Of a stretch of 64,000 nt of DNA, positions 8,622 to 18,577 are shown piece by piece. Made by a program: the position numbers and the translations under genes. The stretch lies in NCBI RefSeq assembly GCF_001693515.2, contig NZ_CP042968.1:372001-436000 (forward strand), given 5' to 3'. The number at the start of each line of letters is the position of its first letter. The stretch's first letter is position 1. The notes under the pieces were generated by a model, which made no database searches, was not told where the DNA came from, and saw only the letters and a list, made by a program, of their open reading frames with translations. This stretch comes from Bradyrhizobium paxllaeri (GTDB lineage: Bacteria; Pseudomonadota; Alphaproteobacteria; Rhizobiales; Xanthobacteraceae).

Positions 8622-11462
8622 ATGATCGGCGCGCTCGCCCGCAAGTTTTTCGGCTCCGCCAACGACCGGCGGGTGAAGGGGTACCAGTCCCGAGTCAACG
8701 CCATCAACGCGCTTGAGCCCGAGGTCTCGAAACTATCGGATGAGGCGCTGAAAGCCCGCACCGCCGAATTCCGCCAGCAGCTCGCCGACGGCAAGACGCT
8801 CGACGACATCCTGATTCCGGCCTTCGCCACCGTCCGCGAGGCCGCCAAGCGCACCCTCGGCCAGCGGCATTTCGACGTCCAGCTGATCGGCGGCATGGTG
8901 CTGCATGAGGGCGACATCGCCGAGATGAAGACCGGCGAAGGCAAGACGCTGGTGGCGACGCTGGCGGTCTATCTCAACGCGCTGGCCAGTCGCGGCGTTC
9001 ACGTCGTCACCGTCAACGATTACCTCGCCCGCCGCGATAGCGAATGGATGGGCCAGATCTACAATTTCCTCGGGCTCACCGTCGGCGTGATCGTGCATGG
9101 CCTCGATGACGCCGAGCGCAAGGACGCCTATTCGCGCGACATCACCTACGGCACCAACAACGAATACGGTTTCGACTATCTGCGCGACAACATGAAGTAC
9201 CGGCTGGAGGACATGGTCCAGCGCGGGCACTATTACGCGATCGTCGACGAAGTCGACTCGATCCTGATCGACGAAGCGCGCACGCCGCTGATCATCTCCG
9301 GTCCGCTCGACGACCGTTCGGATTTCTACAACACCATCGACACCTTCATGCCGAAGCTGGAGAAGGTTGTCGACTTCGAGGTCGACGAGAAGCAGCGCAC
9401 GGTGACGCTGACCGAAGGCGGCATGGAGAAGATCGAGACGCTGCTGCGTGACGCCGGCCAGCTCAAGGGCGAGTCGCTCTACGACGTCGAGAACGTCTCG
9501 GTCGTGCACCACGTCAACCAGGCGCTGCGCGCCCACTCGCTGTTCACCCGCGACAAGGACTACATCGTCCGCGACAACGAAGTCGTGATCATCGACGAAT
9601 TCACCGGACGCATGATGCCCGGCCGGCGCTATTCCGAAGGCCTGCACCAGGCGCTGGAAGCCAAGGAGCACGTCCAGGTCCAGCCGGAAAACCAGACGCT
9701 GGCCTCGATCACCTTCCAGAACTATTTCCGCATGTACGAAAAGCTGTCGGGCATGACCGGCACGGCCGCGACCGAAGCCGACGAACTGTTCGACATCTAC
9801 AAGCTCGAGGTCGTGGAGATCCCGACCAACGTGCCGGTGGCGCGTCTCGACGAGGACGACGAGGTCTACCGCACCCAGAACGAGAAATACGCCGCGATCC
9901 TGGCGGAGATCGAGCGCGCCAATGCGCGGATGCAGCCGGTGCTGGTTGGCACCGCCTCGATCGAAAAGTCGGAAGTGCTTGCCGACTATCTGAAGAAGCA
10001 CGGCTACAAGCAGATCGATTTCGGCAGCGAAGCCGGCATGGAGAAGCTCTATGCCGCGGCGCGTGCCGGCAAGCCGGCCAAGCTGTTCGCGGTCTTGAAC
10101 GCGCGCTTCCACGAACAGGAAGCCTATATCGTCGCCGAAGCCGGCGTCCCCGGCGCGATCACGATCGCGACCAACATGGCGGGACGCGGTACCGACATCA
10201 AGCTCGGCGGCTCGCTCGATATGCGGATCCAGCAGGAGACCGCCAACATCACCGATGAGGCCGAGAAGGCCAAAAAGATCGAGCAGATCAAGGCCGACAT
10301 CGAGCGCTTCCGCGAGATCGTGCTGAAGGCGGAGGAAGTGGTCGAGATCGAACCCGCCAAGGGCTCAAAGCCGGCCAAGACCATGACCAAGCCCGGCGGT
10401 CTCTACATCATGGGCTCGGAGCGGCATGAATCCCGCCGCATCGATAACCAGCTTCGCGGCCGTTCCGGCCGTCAGGGCGACCCCGGCCGCTCGAAGTTCT
10501 TCCTGTCGCTGGAAGACGATCTGATGCGGATCTTCGGCTCCGACCGTCTCGACACCATGCTGCAGCGGCTCGGCCTCAAAGAGGGCGAGGCCATCATCCA
10601 TCCCTGGATCAACAAGGCGCTGGAAAAGGCGCAGCAGAAGGTCGAGGCCCGCAACTTCGACATCCGCAAGAACCTGCTCAAATTCGACAACGTCCAGAAC
10701 GACCAGCGCAAGGTGATCTTCGACCAGCGCGTCGACCTGATGAAGGACGACAGCGTCGCCGAGACGGTTGCCGACATGCGTCACGCCTTTGTCGACGACG
10801 TCGTCGCCAAGCACGTGCCCGAGCATGCCTATGCCGAGCAGTGGGATGTCGCCGGCCTGAAGGACGAATTGAAGCGTGTGCTCGATGTCGATCTGCCGGT
10901 CGACGAATGGGCCAAGGAAGAGGGTATCGCCGACGAGGAGTTGCTGGCGCGCATCGAGAAGCATGTCGACGAGCACATGGCGGCCAAGGTCGCGCAATGG
11001 GGCCCCGACGTGATGCGCTATGTCGAGAAGACCATCCTGCTGCAGACGCTGGACCACCTCTGGCGCGAGCATCTGATCATGCTCGACCATCTGCGCCAGG
11101 TGATCGGCCTGCGCGGCTACGGCCAGCGCGATCCGTTGCAGGAATACAAGTCGGAGGCCTTCAGCCTGTTCGAGGCGATGATCGCGCATCTGCGCGAGGC
11201 GGTGACGGCGCAGTTGATGCGCGTCGAGATCGTGCCGCCGGAAGAGCAGCAGCCGGTGCTGCCGGCGATGGAGGCGCACAAGTTCGATCCCAACACGGGC
11301 GAGGACGAAATGGCGTTCGCCAACGTCTCGCTGGTGCCCCAGGTCGCCGCCGCAGATCGCGATCCGAAAAATCCCGCCAGCTGGGGCAAGGTCGGCCGCA
11401 ACGAGGATTGCCCCTGCGGCAGCGGCAAGAAGTTCAAGCACTGCCACGGCAAGTACGGTTAG
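8622..11462 (+). CDS. secA: Preprotein translocase ATPase SecA
   Basis: A 946-residue motor of the Sec translocon. It shows the Walker A motif in [10 protein letters not shown], the DEVD of motif II ([15 protein letters not shown]), the conserved [17 protein letters not shown] of the preprotein cross-linking/nucleotide-binding region, [13 protein letters not shown], and [18 protein letters not shown]. The C-terminus ends in the zinc-binding SEC-C tail [14 protein letters not shown] used for SecB and lipid contacts. Length matches Rhizobiales SecA. It is monocistronic: a divergent PPIase gene lies upstream and a strong terminator follows 22 bases after the stop. Confidence 0.97.
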   Translation: MIGALARKFFGSANDRRVKGYQSRVNAINALEPEVSKLSDEALKARTAEFRQQLADGKTLDDILIPAFATVREAAKRTLGQRHFDVQLIGGMVLHEGDIAEMKTGEGKTLVATLAVYLNALASRGVHVVTVNDYLARRDSEWMGQIYNFLGLTVGVIVHGLDDAERKDAYSRDITYGTNNEYGFDYLRDNMKYRLEDMVQRGHYYAIVDEVDSILIDEARTPLIISGPLDDRSDFYNTIDTFMPKLEKVVDFEVDEKQRTVTLTEGGMEKIETLLRDAGQLKGESLYDVENVSVVHHVNQALRAHSLFTRDKDYIVRDNEVVIIDEFTGRMMPGRRYSEGLHQALEAKEHVQVQPENQTLASITFQNYFRMYEKLSGMTGTAATEADELFDIYKLEVVEIPTNVPVARLDEDDEVYRTQNEKYAAILAEIERANARMQPVLVGTASIEKSEVLADYLKKHGYKQIDFGSEAGMEKLYAAARAGKPAKLFAVLNARFHEQEAYIVAEAGVPGAITIATNMAGRGTDIKLGGSLDMRIQQETANITDEAEKAKKIEQIKADIERFREIVLKAEEVVEIEPAKGSKPAKTMTKPGGLYIMGSERHESRRIDNQLRGRSGRQGDPGRSKFFLSLEDDLMRIFGSDRLDTMLQRLGLKEGEAIIHPWINKALEKAQQKVEARNFDIRKNLLKFDNVQNDQRKVIFDQRVDLMKDDSVAETVADMRHAFVDDVVAKHVPEHAYAEQWDVAGLKDELKRVLDVDLPVDEWAKEEGIADEELLARIEKHVDEHMAAKVAQWGPDVMRYVEKTILLQTLDHLWREHLIMLDHLRQVIGLRGYGQRDPLQEYKSEAFSLFEAMIAHLREAVTAQLMRVEIVPPEEQQPVLPAMEAHKFDPNTGEDEMAFANVSLVPQVAAADRDPKNPASWGKVGRNEDCPCGSGKKFKHCHGKYG

Positions 11463-11483
11463 GCGCTGATTTCAGAGGACGAC

Positions 11484-11513
11484 AATGGTGGCAGGTCATC
11501 GCCTGCCACCATT
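11484..11513 (+). terminator. Rho-independent terminator of secA
   Basis: A perfect 12-bp stem (AATGGTGGCAGG at 11484-11495 with its complement at 11502-11513), loop TCATCG, and a run of T residues to 11516. Confidence 0.9.
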
Positions 11514-11563
11514 TTTATGACCGTGCTCGACAGTGTGCAGGCAAGTAGCCGGTCACCGATCAC

Positions 11564-11899
11564 TTAGCCGCCGGGCGGCGTGTACGAGCCTTTGATCTGG
11601 ACCGCCTTTTGCCGAACCTGCGTGATTTCATCCGGCGTCCAAAGGCGAGTGAGGGTTACATTGTGGACGGCGCCGCTCGCAATCACGACACCTGACATCG
11701 CCGATGCCGAGTTGGGATCGGGCACATCGAAGATCACGAGAACGCCGGGCCCGTTGGCAGCAGTGCTGTACATCGAAATCAACTTGCCGCCGGCGGCTTC
11801 GACCATCTTCTTGGCCGCTTCGTAGCGATTGGTCTTTGGATTTTCCAGGATAGCGTTGAGAGATTTCGGCGTGTATTGCGCAGTCATACAGAAGTGCAT
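11564..11899 (-). CDS. GYD domain-containing protein
   Basis: A 111-residue protein of the GYD family (alpha/beta dimeric-barrel-like fold; function unknown). The typical pattern is present: TAQYTPKSLNAILENP, then a helix, AAGGKLISMYSTAANGPGV, and a C-terminal TRLWTPDEI. The start at 11899 is decided by a strong Shine-Dalgarno AGGAGG five to six bases upstream; an internal ATG at 11887 is less well placed. Its 3' end faces secA, whose terminator separates them. No operon partner is visible. Confidence 0.85.
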   Translation of the reverse strand: MHFCMTAQYTPKSLNAILENPKTNRYEAAKKMVEAAGGKLISMYSTAANGPGVLVIFDVPDPNSASAMSGVVIASGAVHNVTLTRLWTPDEITQVRQKAVQIKGSYTPPGG

Positions 11900-12496
11900 G
11901 ATGTCCTCCTGTCAGGGCGTGTTTGATCGATGAGGCGTTAGCCTCTCTTCCGGCTCACATGAAAAACGAGCCGGCACAAAACCTGGAGATGAAGGATTTC
12001 AGCCCCGCCGTGGGCACCAGGCCGCTGATACTCCGACGGGCCTTCGGCACTGCCCGCTGGCGGCCTGTTATGAGGCTACATCACCTCCTTGCCGCGCGGA
12101 AGGGTCATCGAGCTGGACCTGCGATCGTTTGAAGCGGTCGTTCAGCCAGCGAGCTATGCTTAGAGGCATCCTGGTGTTGCGCGGCAACAAGTTCGAAATC
12201 GAAGAGGCTGCGTACTAGTAATGCGGAATGAATCGTTCCGAGCCGACTGCGTTGATCGTCCAGTGCGGCTCTTCCGTCCGCGTCTAGTTTCACCGCCTCG
12301 ATGCGGGTGTTGAGCATAAGGGCGGCGCGGAGCGCCCGAGCTCAAGTCCGTCTTCGGATTTTGCTGAGTATTCAATCTTGAAATGCAGAAATCGCGATAA
12401 AGGAAGGCCGTGCTACCACAGGTTATAGCTAGAGTAAGTCGCACCCCTCGCGCACGCTATATTAACCGGAGCTCATATTTAACAGTTTATCCCGTC
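11900..12496. other. Long stretch without a recognisable gene
   Basis: About 600 bp with no frame showing family resemblance. Short frames occur on the minus strand (for example 12105-12317) but lack a ribosome site and any motif. Base composition drops from GC-rich to clearly AT-richer from about 12340 onward, which marks the left border of the PEP-CTERM cassette. It may be decayed coding sequence. Confidence 0.5.
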
Positions 12497-12525
12497 TTGA
12501 CACGATTCAAAAGAATCAATTTTAT
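12497..12525 (+). promoter_or_regulatory. Probable promoter of the PEP-CTERM cassette
   Basis: A perfect -35 TTGACA at 12497-12502, a 17-base spacer containing the palindromic GATTCAAAAGAATC, and TTTTAT at 12520-12525 as a -10. It lies about 40 bases upstream of the ATG at 12563, in locally AT-rich DNA. The spacer palindrome could be an operator. Confidence 0.55.
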
Positions 12526-12562
12526 GGTGCCCAATTTTAATAAACATTTTTGAGGCAGGGAC

Positions 12563-13304
12563 ATGTTAAATTACCGTTTGGGTTTGATGTCTTTGGGGGC
12601 GCTGTCCTTCGCGCCAAGCGTGGCTGATGCTGCTATCGTCGGGGTCACAGGCCTTAACCAGTCGATAGCGCCAAATTCAACCTTTACGCTGGATATCGAC
12701 GGCACCAATAAGTTCGCGATAAACAATGCCTACGGCTATGCCGGCACCGATTACTACGGCACTGCCTACTATAATAAGTCTGTCGGCATACAAATCGATC
12801 GGGACAACTCTTGTCGGTCCACCCGTTTCCTCGGGCGTGACTCCGGGTTCGTCCCCCAGCTTGTCGGGCGAAATCCTAGCCAGCCAAGCCGCTAGTTTTT
12901 ATTCCGCGCAGGTCGGCACCTACTATGCGGGAACGGGAAGTTGCGGAAAGAACTGCTCATACCCGATTTACTATCCGATCTACGGTACTTTGGCCTCCTA
13001 TAACTTCGGCGGTAACACGGGCGAACTGTTCGTTCCGATGTCCTTTACCTCTGGAGCACAGACCTACTTCGGCTTCATTGATCTGGTTATCACCAACAGC
13101 AATGTACACTCGCCTTATAATGTCGTCCTCAAGGGATATGAGTACGACAACACCGGCGCCAGGTTTGCTGCGGGATCACCGTTGACGCCTACTCAGGTCG
13201 CTGCTGTTCCGGAGCCTTCGACCTGGGCTTTGATGGCGTTGGGCTTCGTGGGACTTGCCCTTTATCGGAGACGAGCGAACAGCAAATCGCTCGCCGCCGC
13301 CTAG
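12563..13304 (+). pseudogene. PEP-CTERM sorting-domain surface protein, frameshifted
   Basis: An exported protein with a signal peptide (MLNYRLGLMSLGALSFAPS, cleaved near ADA) and, at its far end, a textbook PEP-CTERM anchor: VPEPSTWALMALGFVGLALY followed by RRRA. Such proteins are cut and anchored by an exosortase; none lies in this window. The body is rich in Tyr, Gly, Ser and Asn. The two halves are in different frames: the first runs to a stop at 12893-12895, the second continues the natural sequence from about 12805. Removing one G from the GGG at 12801-12803 restores one frame of about 246 residues. Either a real inactivating mutation, phase variation at a short G run, or a sequencing error. 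No sequence family beyond the sorting signal was recognised. Confidence 0.8.
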
Positions 13305-13326
13305 GCGATTCGGCCAAAGCCAAGCC

Positions 13327-14193
13327 TTGAGGCTGAGGAAAGCTCTTCCATCGGATATCGAGGGAGTAGTCCGGCTGATTCCGGATATCCCCTCTTCCAA
13401 CGTGCCGATGGAGAGCATTTTCGTTGCGGAAACTTCCGGCGGCCTTGCCGGAACTGCATGTTTTTCCCTCACGCCCTATGGAAATCGTGTCTATGGGCTG
13501 CGAGGAAATGTCGTTGTTGTCCCAGAATTTCGTCGTCAGGGAATTGGAAAAGCGCTCTTAGACGAACTGGGAAAGGAAGTTCGTCTTTGGCAGGTTGAGC
13601 GACTCTTTGCTTGGCGCCCCACGGCATATCCCCAGGAACAGACTCGACTTCTGTCTTGGGGTTTTCAACCGGAATATCACAACTACACATTCGAGATATT
13701 CTCCGTTCCGACGATCGCGGCCCTGGCGCCCAAGGTCGAGAAATTGCGTGCCCACAAAAAGATTCCGACCGATCTGATCATCGCTCCGCTTCGCACTTTG
13801 GATATCGTACCCGCGAGCTCGCTCTATGCCCAATTCTACGGAATGGATTCGCAGCAAGCGCAGCACCGCCTTAACTATCTGCTGCGGGACGAACGCTGCG
13901 CGCGCTACTCGATCGGGATCACGCAGAATGGTCTCTTGCTGGGCCTCATCGTTTGGGACGGCAGCGGCGAAGTGCCTTCCGTCGATCTCTTGGCCGTCAG
14001 TCCTTCGTGGAAATCTCCATCGGGGCCGCTACTTCTGCTTTATGAATCGGTGCGGATTTTTTTTGAAGCAGGAGAGGAGAAAGCACATTACAAGTGCTCG
14101 GACGCGGTGTCTTTCTCCCTTCAAATTGCTCGATTGAGCGGCGCGAAACAGGTCAAGGATGAAGTTGCGTACTCGCTCGACCTCCGCCGCTAG
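13327..14193 (+). CDS. Two-domain GNAT N-acetyltransferase
   Basis: About 288 residues from a TTG at 13327 (start uncertain; an in-frame TTG at 13255 would overlap the PEP-CTERM stop, and no clear ribosome site marks either). The first half is a GNAT domain: LRLRKALPSDIEGVVRLIP at the N-terminus and the acetyl-CoA pyrophosphate loop VVPEFRRQGIGKALLDEL. The second half, from LRTLDIVPASSLYAQFYG, looks like a second, weaker GNAT-like fold ending in ARLSGAKQVKDEVAYSLDL. It begins 23 bp after the PEP-CTERM gene and overlaps the AlkP/TPR gene by 35 bp, so the three form one transcription unit. Codon choice is less GC-biased than in core genes nearby. Substrate unknown. Confidence 0.75.
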   Translation: MRLRKALPSDIEGVVRLIPDIPSSNVPMESIFVAETSGGLAGTACFSLTPYGNRVYGLRGNVVVVPEFRRQGIGKALLDELGKEVRLWQVERLFAWRPTAYPQEQTRLLSWGFQPEYHNYTFEIFSVPTIAALAPKVEKLRAHKKIPTDLIIAPLRTLDIVPASSLYAQFYGMDSQQAQHRLNYLLRDERCARYSIGITQNGLLLGLIVWDGSGEVPSVDLLAVSPSWKSPSGPLLLLYESVRIFFEAGEEKAHYKCSDAVSFSLQIARLSGAKQVKDEVAYSLDLRR

Positions 14194-15754
14194 ACATATG
14201 GTCATTGCAATTGAAGGGCTGGGTTGGGACCTGCTTTCCAGGTTGTTGGAAGCAAAGCGCCTGCCGCACCTGGAAAAGCTTTCAAGCCTAGGCCATCGGC
14301 GTCCTACATATTTTCCTCCCCCTCATCTTTCAATCTCTTCCTGGGCAACGGTTGCGACCGGCTGTCATGCAGATCGTCACGGTATCGTTCTTCCATTCAG
14401 GCAAATCGGAGAAACTGCGCTCTATGAAACGGTAGGTTTTCGAGCGGGGGCCGCAAAGACCATCTGGGAGTGTCTTGATCAAGCCGGAATCGTCACGGCT
14501 GTGATTAATTGGCCGGCAACTCATCAGCTATGCTTGGAAAATGGATACGTAGTGGCCCCGGGATTTGAAGTATCTCCGCCTCCGGGCGTCGGCGTCTGGC
14601 CGCTTAATCCATATAGCTACTCTCCGCCGAATCTTCGCGAGCCGATACTTGAATGCCGCCTGGCTTCTGACCAAGTCCAGATCGACCAAATTGGCCAGTT
14701 GTTGCGAGAAATTCCAGTCGCCCGAAGAATTCCATTGGGTCTTCAAGTCTTGGCAGCGCTCTCGGCCCAATCAACAGTTCACAATCTTGCAACTTATGTG
14801 TTGGAGGCCTATTCGCCGCAGGCTTTTTTCGTGAAGCTGAACTTCCTACATGATGTCATGCGAGCTATTGACGTTGTCGATTGCCGTAGCAAGTCCGCCG
14901 CCGCCATCGAAGATGCGGCAGTTTTCATCGATGCGCTGATTGGGCGCTACATGAATATCGCCGGTCCGTCGGCCTCTTACTCCATCATTTCGACTCCGAC
15001 CTACGCTGACGCGTCGATATTTGGGACATGCATTACGAGCGGCGATGCAACTCCCGAGCCAGGGCGAGCCACTGAACCGGAAGAGTGCACCACTCTTTTT
15101 TACTCGTTGCTAAGACGGATTTCAGTCGAGGCCCCCACGACCACGTGTGTTGGCGGCGATTGTCCGCTAAGCGCTGATCTGGTGTCCGTGCTGGCGAAGC
15201 TGCATTATTATCGCAATGAGATCGATGCTGCGGTCGAGGTCCTGTCAGACGCTCTGCAGCGAGCGCCATCGCTGGAAAATGCGATTCTTCTTTCTGACCT
15301 CTTGCTTGAAGTACCGCACGAGCGAGCCGCACAAACAGTAGTCAATGCGCTGCATCAACTGCCAAGGAGCGCATCGATATCGGTCCATCTAGTCGACGGC
15401 CTGAAAAGCTATGTAACTCAAGACTATCAAGGGGCCTTACGAGCTTTCCAGACAATGACGGACCTTCCGCAAATCCCGATTAACCCACCGTCCTGGGCCG
15501 GTTGGTCTTTGATGAGGATGGCGCACTATCAGGATGCAGTCACGAGCTTCGAATTAGCAGTGAAAAGGGACCCGCTTGACTGCCGCGCATGGGAGGGCCT
15601 CGCGCTCTCTCTCCTCAACGTCCGGCGAATTGGCGATGCATACGGTGCTTTCGTTCGAGCTTCCAATATCGCCCCCAATAGTCGGCGGCTAAGAACTCTC
15701 CGCGATTTTGCGGCGAAAGAAGCCAAGGGAGCCAAGCCGGGCGAAATGGCCTGA
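14159..15754 (+). CDS. AlkP-fold (type I phosphodiesterase-like) protein with C-terminal TPR repeats, apparently catalytically dead
   Basis: A 531-residue protein. Residues about 14-330 follow the AlkP/nucleotide pyrophosphatase pattern: MVIAIEGLGWDLLSRLL, LPHLEKLSSLGHRR, LSISSWATVATG, then ADRHGI and GIVTAVINWPA. From about 338 to 520 TPR-like helices appear (DAAVEVLSDALQRAP; YQDAVTSFELAVKRDPLD; AYGAFVRASNIAPN). Compared with active relatives, the first metal Asp is Glu19, the nucleophile Thr/Ser position is Ala63, the distal D..H pair is replaced around Asn228-Asp232, and the usual SDHG is STPT at 278-281. I infer a non-hydrolytic scaffold. No signal peptide, so it is probably cytosolic. 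An ATG at 14198 is an alternative start. It overlaps the GNAT gene by 35 bp. Confidence 0.75.
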   Translation: MKLRTRSTSAARHMVIAIEGLGWDLLSRLLEAKRLPHLEKLSSLGHRRPTYFPPPHLSISSWATVATGCHADRHGIVLPFRQIGETALYETVGFRAGAAKTIWECLDQAGIVTAVINWPATHQLCLENGYVVAPGFEVSPPPGVGVWPLNPYSYSPPNLREPILECRLASDQVQIDQIGQLLREIPVARRIPLGLQVLAALSAQSTVHNLATYVLEAYSPQAFFVKLNFLHDVMRAIDVVDCRSKSAAAIEDAAVFIDALIGRYMNIAGPSASYSIISTPTYADASIFGTCITSGDATPEPGRATEPEECTTLFYSLLRRISVEAPTTTCVGGDCPLSADLVSVLAKLHYYRNEIDAAVEVLSDALQRAPSLENAILLSDLLLEVPHERAAQTVVNALHQLPRSASISVHLVDGLKSYVTQDYQGALRAFQTMTDLPQIPINPPSWAGWSLMRMAHYQDAVTSFELAVKRDPLDCRAWEGLALSLLNVRRIGDAYGAFVRASNIAPNSRRLRTLRDFAAKEAKGAKPGEMA

Positions 15755-15826
15755 TCAGCGGCAGATCTATTCAAAAGTGCCGTTGGCCGCCTCTTCCTCG
15801 TCGGTCAGGAGACGAAACGAGGCTTC

Positions 15827-17320
15827 CTACTTCACCGCCCCGAAGCGGCTGTCGAACGAGTTCGTCGACACGATCGGCGCCGATCCCGAGACCCGATTGT
15901 CCTTGGCGGCCGGAGCCGGAGCATCCGACACCGACGGTTTCAGCGGCGGGCGAGTTGCGGCAGCGTGCTTGGTGTCGGGCTTCGGTGCCGTGGTCTTGGG
16001 TGCGGACGCTTCAGGACGCGGGGGCTGCTTGGCCTCGGCCGCCTTCGGTTTTGAAGGCGGTGTGCTGGCGGTGGCGTCGGCTGCGCCGCCACCGAACCCG
16101 ACCTTGCGAGCGAGATTGGAGAACCACCCATCATTCTGGCTCGTGGCTGCCGGCGCTGCATTGGCAACCCGCGTCGGAGCGGGGGCAGGAGCGGCGGCCG
16201 GCGCGGCGACCAGCTTCGGCTGTTCCGGCGCGCCCATCAGCAAATTCTCGGAAGGCGCCCGATCGGCGGGCGCTTTCGGCGGATTGACGTGGGAGGGAAC
16301 GGTGCCGGGCGCCCGCGCCATGAGCGACAGGCTCGAGCCGTCGCCGGGTTCGGAAAGACCGGTGCTGCCCTCGGGCACGCGGGCCGCGAACACCCGGTGC
16401 ATGCCGCCGTCGATGCCGGTGTTGATGCGTGCCATGGGCGTTCCCTTGGCGATCAGCCGCGCGGTCTCGGCAAGGTCGGTGGCCTGCTTGTCGCGCACGG
16501 CGTCGGCGATCTCTTCGGGAATCACATAGGCCGGGCACTTGGCCGAAGCGTCAAATACCAGGTCACGCGTCGCGTTCGGCGGCTTGGCGGCATCGAACAC
16601 GTATTTCTTTTCGCAGAAATCGACCTTCGGTTCCTGCTTCGTCACCTCGAAATGATCATTGCCTTCCTTGATCATTTTCCAGAACGGCATGTTCGGGTTG
16701 TTGCGATGCTTCGCCATGTTCGTTGGCGTCATCTTGAACGGATAGGCCTGCAACTGGAACGATTTCTGGCCGCCGAAGAAGGATTCGCGGCCCAGCGAAT
16801 AGATTTCCGCGATCTGCTCGTCGGTCATCGCGTAGCAGCCGCGCGAGGAGCAGTCGCCGTGCACCATCAACTGCGAGCCGGTGCGCCCCAGCGCCTTGTC
16901 GAATGCGTTGGGATAGCCGGTGTTGAAGGAGAGATAATAGGCCGACTGCGGATTCATCTGCGCCGGCGAGATCGAATAGAAGCCTTCCGGCGCCTGGCGG
17001 TCGCCTTCCTTGATCTTGGGGCCGAGATCGCCCGACCAGCGGCAGATCGGATAGGTCTTCAGGAGCGCGAAGCGGCCGGAGCGGTCCTGCTTCCAGATTT
17101 CCAGTTCGGCTTCCTGCTTGAACAGGCGGACCAGGATCGGGGATTGCAGATCCATGTCCTTTGCCGTCATGTCGGCGACCAGCTTTGGCGGGACGGGCTG
17201 GTTGGCCTTGGCGTTATTGGCGAGGGACATGTCCCCGCCGTTACAGCCGGCCAGTAATGCGCCCGTGCCTGCGAGGGCAGCCGACGTGACGAGCGCGCGA
17301 ACCAGCGACCGGTTAATCAA
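15827..17320 (-). CDS. YafK-type L,D-transpeptidase lipoprotein
   Basis: A 497-residue exported protein. The N-terminus has a lipoprotein signal ending in LLAGC, so it is likely lipid-anchored in the periplasm. The catalytic segment MVHGDCSSRGCYAMTD carries the active-site Cys of the YkuD/YafK fold; IWKQDRSGRFALLKTYPICRW upstream is typical of YafK-like proteins, which cross-link murein or trim lipoprotein-murein links. From about residue 330 a Pro/Ala/Lys-rich low-complexity tail follows (many APAPA and PKA blocks), perhaps a wall-spanning linker. It is convergent with the AlkP/TPR gene and has a 294-bp upstream gap without other genes. Confidence 0.88.
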   Translation of the reverse strand: MINRSLVRALVTSAALAGTGALLAGCNGGDMSLANNAKANQPVPPKLVADMTAKDMDLQSPILVRLFKQEAELEIWKQDRSGRFALLKTYPICRWSGDLGPKIKEGDRQAPEGFYSISPAQMNPQSAYYLSFNTGYPNAFDKALGRTGSQLMVHGDCSSRGCYAMTDEQIAEIYSLGRESFFGGQKSFQLQAYPFKMTPTNMAKHRNNPNMPFWKMIKEGNDHFEVTKQEPKVDFCEKKYVFDAAKPPNATRDLVFDASAKCPAYVIPEEIADAVRDKQATDLAETARLIAKGTPMARINTGIDGGMHRVFAARVPEGSTGLSEPGDGSSLSLMARAPGTVPSHVNPPKAPADRAPSENLLMGAPEQPKLVAAPAAAPAPAPTRVANAAPAATSQNDGWFSNLARKVGFGGGAADATASTPPSKPKAAEAKQPPRPEASAPKTTAPKPDTKHAAATRPPLKPSVSDAPAPAAKDNRVSGSAPIVSTNSFDSRFGAVK

Positions 17321-17614
17321 AGGCTAAGCTCCACACCCACCCGGGCATTTTCGCACCCCAAATCACAGCGAACATGCCCTGAAGCCATTAGATAAAACTG
17401 TATCCTTTGACCTTCTGCGCCGCAACCCAAACGAGACCGTCCAGCGGCTGCGGGTGGCAGGCATGGTCAACAGAATTTAAAGACCGGCGCCGCGGCCTAA
17501 TTGCGGCCGAATCAAGCGCGCTGGCGAAAATAATGGCCGTTTAGAGGTTGTTAAAGATTGTGGCGGGCAGGCCCAAGTGACCGCACCAGACGCGATCATC
17601 CGAGGGCGAAACAA

Positions 17615-18577
17615 TCAGCCCAGTTTGCGGCCGATATCGAGGAATTTCTGCCGCCGCTGCCGGCGGATACCGTCCGCATCGAGGTTGCGCAGCTCGTTGA
17701 AGGCCTCGGCGATCGCATCACCGGTGGCCGAGATCATCGCGGCCGAATCGCGATGGGCGCCGCCGGAAGGCTCTTTCAGGATCTGGTCGATCACGCCGAA
17801 GCGCAGCATGTCCTGCGCGGTGATCTTCATGTTGGTGGCGACTTCTTGGGCCTTGGTGCCGTCGCGCCACAGGATCGAGGACGCCGCTTCCGGCGAGATC
17901 ACGCTGTAGATCGCGTGCTCGAACATCATCACCTTGTTCGCGGTGGTGATGGCGATGGCGCCGCCCGACATGCCTTCGCCGGTGATGATCGCGACATTGG
18001 GGACGCCGAGCGCGAGGCAGGTGTCGGTCGAGCGCGCGATCGCTTCCGCCACGCCGCGCTCTTCGGCGCCGATGCCGGGATAGGCGCCGGCGGAATCCGC
18101 AAGCGACAGCACGGGGATGCCGAAACGGTCCGCCATCTCCATGAGCCGTACCGCCTTGCGATAACCTTCGGGGCGGGCCATGCCGAAATTATGCTTGATG
18201 CGGCTGTCGGTGGTGGCGCCCTTTTCCTGGCCGATCACGCAGATGCTCTCGCCGCGGAAACGACCGAAGCCGCCCATCAGCGCCTCGTCGTCGGCGAATT
18301 TGCGGTCGCCGGCGAGCGGGGTGAATTCGGTAATCAGCGCATTGACGAAATCGGTGAAGTGCGGGCGCTGCGGATGGCGCGCCACCAGCGTCTTCTGCCA
18401 CGGCGTCAAATTGTCGTAGAGATCGGTAAGCGCCTGCTGCGCCTTGTCCTCAATGCGCGAAATTTCATCGCCGATGTCGCTGCCGGACGCCGCCAGCGCG
18501 CGCAATTCGTCGACCTTGGCTTCAAGTTCGGCGACGGGTTTTTCAAAGTCGAGATAGCTGCGCATCTGATCCGGCAT
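17615..18577 (-). CDS. accA: Acetyl-CoA carboxylase carboxyltransferase subunit alpha
   Basis: A 320-residue AccA, which together with AccD transfers carboxyl from biotin to acetyl-CoA in fatty acid synthesis. Family marks are YLDFEKPVAELEAKVDELR at the N-terminus, LTPWQKTLVARHPQRPHFTD, GFGRFRGESICVIGQEKG, FGIPVLSLADSAGAYPGIGAEERG and a crotonase-fold GEGMSGGAIAI. Start at 18577 (MPDQMRSYL) follows the usual N-terminus; an ATG at 18604 would add nine residues. Confidence 0.95.
   Translation of the reverse strand: MPDQMRSYLDFEKPVAELEAKVDELRALAASGSDIGDEISRIEDKAQQALTDLYDNLTPWQKTLVARHPQRPHFTDFVNALITEFTPLAGDRKFADDEALMGGFGRFRGESICVIGQEKGATTDSRIKHNFGMARPEGYRKAVRLMEMADRFGIPVLSLADSAGAYPGIGAEERGVAEAIARSTDTCLALGVPNVAIITGEGMSGGAIAITTANKVMMFEHAIYSVISPEAASSILWRDGTKAQEVATNMKITAQDMLRFGVIDQILKEPSGGAHRDSAAMISATGDAIAEAFNELRNLDADGIRRQRRQKFLDIGRKLG

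Noticed and set aside
8733..11447. Long antisense open frames across secA
   Set aside because: They mirror the codon periodicity of secA in GC-rich DNA, contain no family motif and have no ribosome sites.
12105..12317. Minus-strand 70-codon frame in the gap before the PEP-CTERM gene
   Set aside because: It lacks a ribosome site, a recognisable family and consistent third-position bias; kept only as part of the gene-free stretch.
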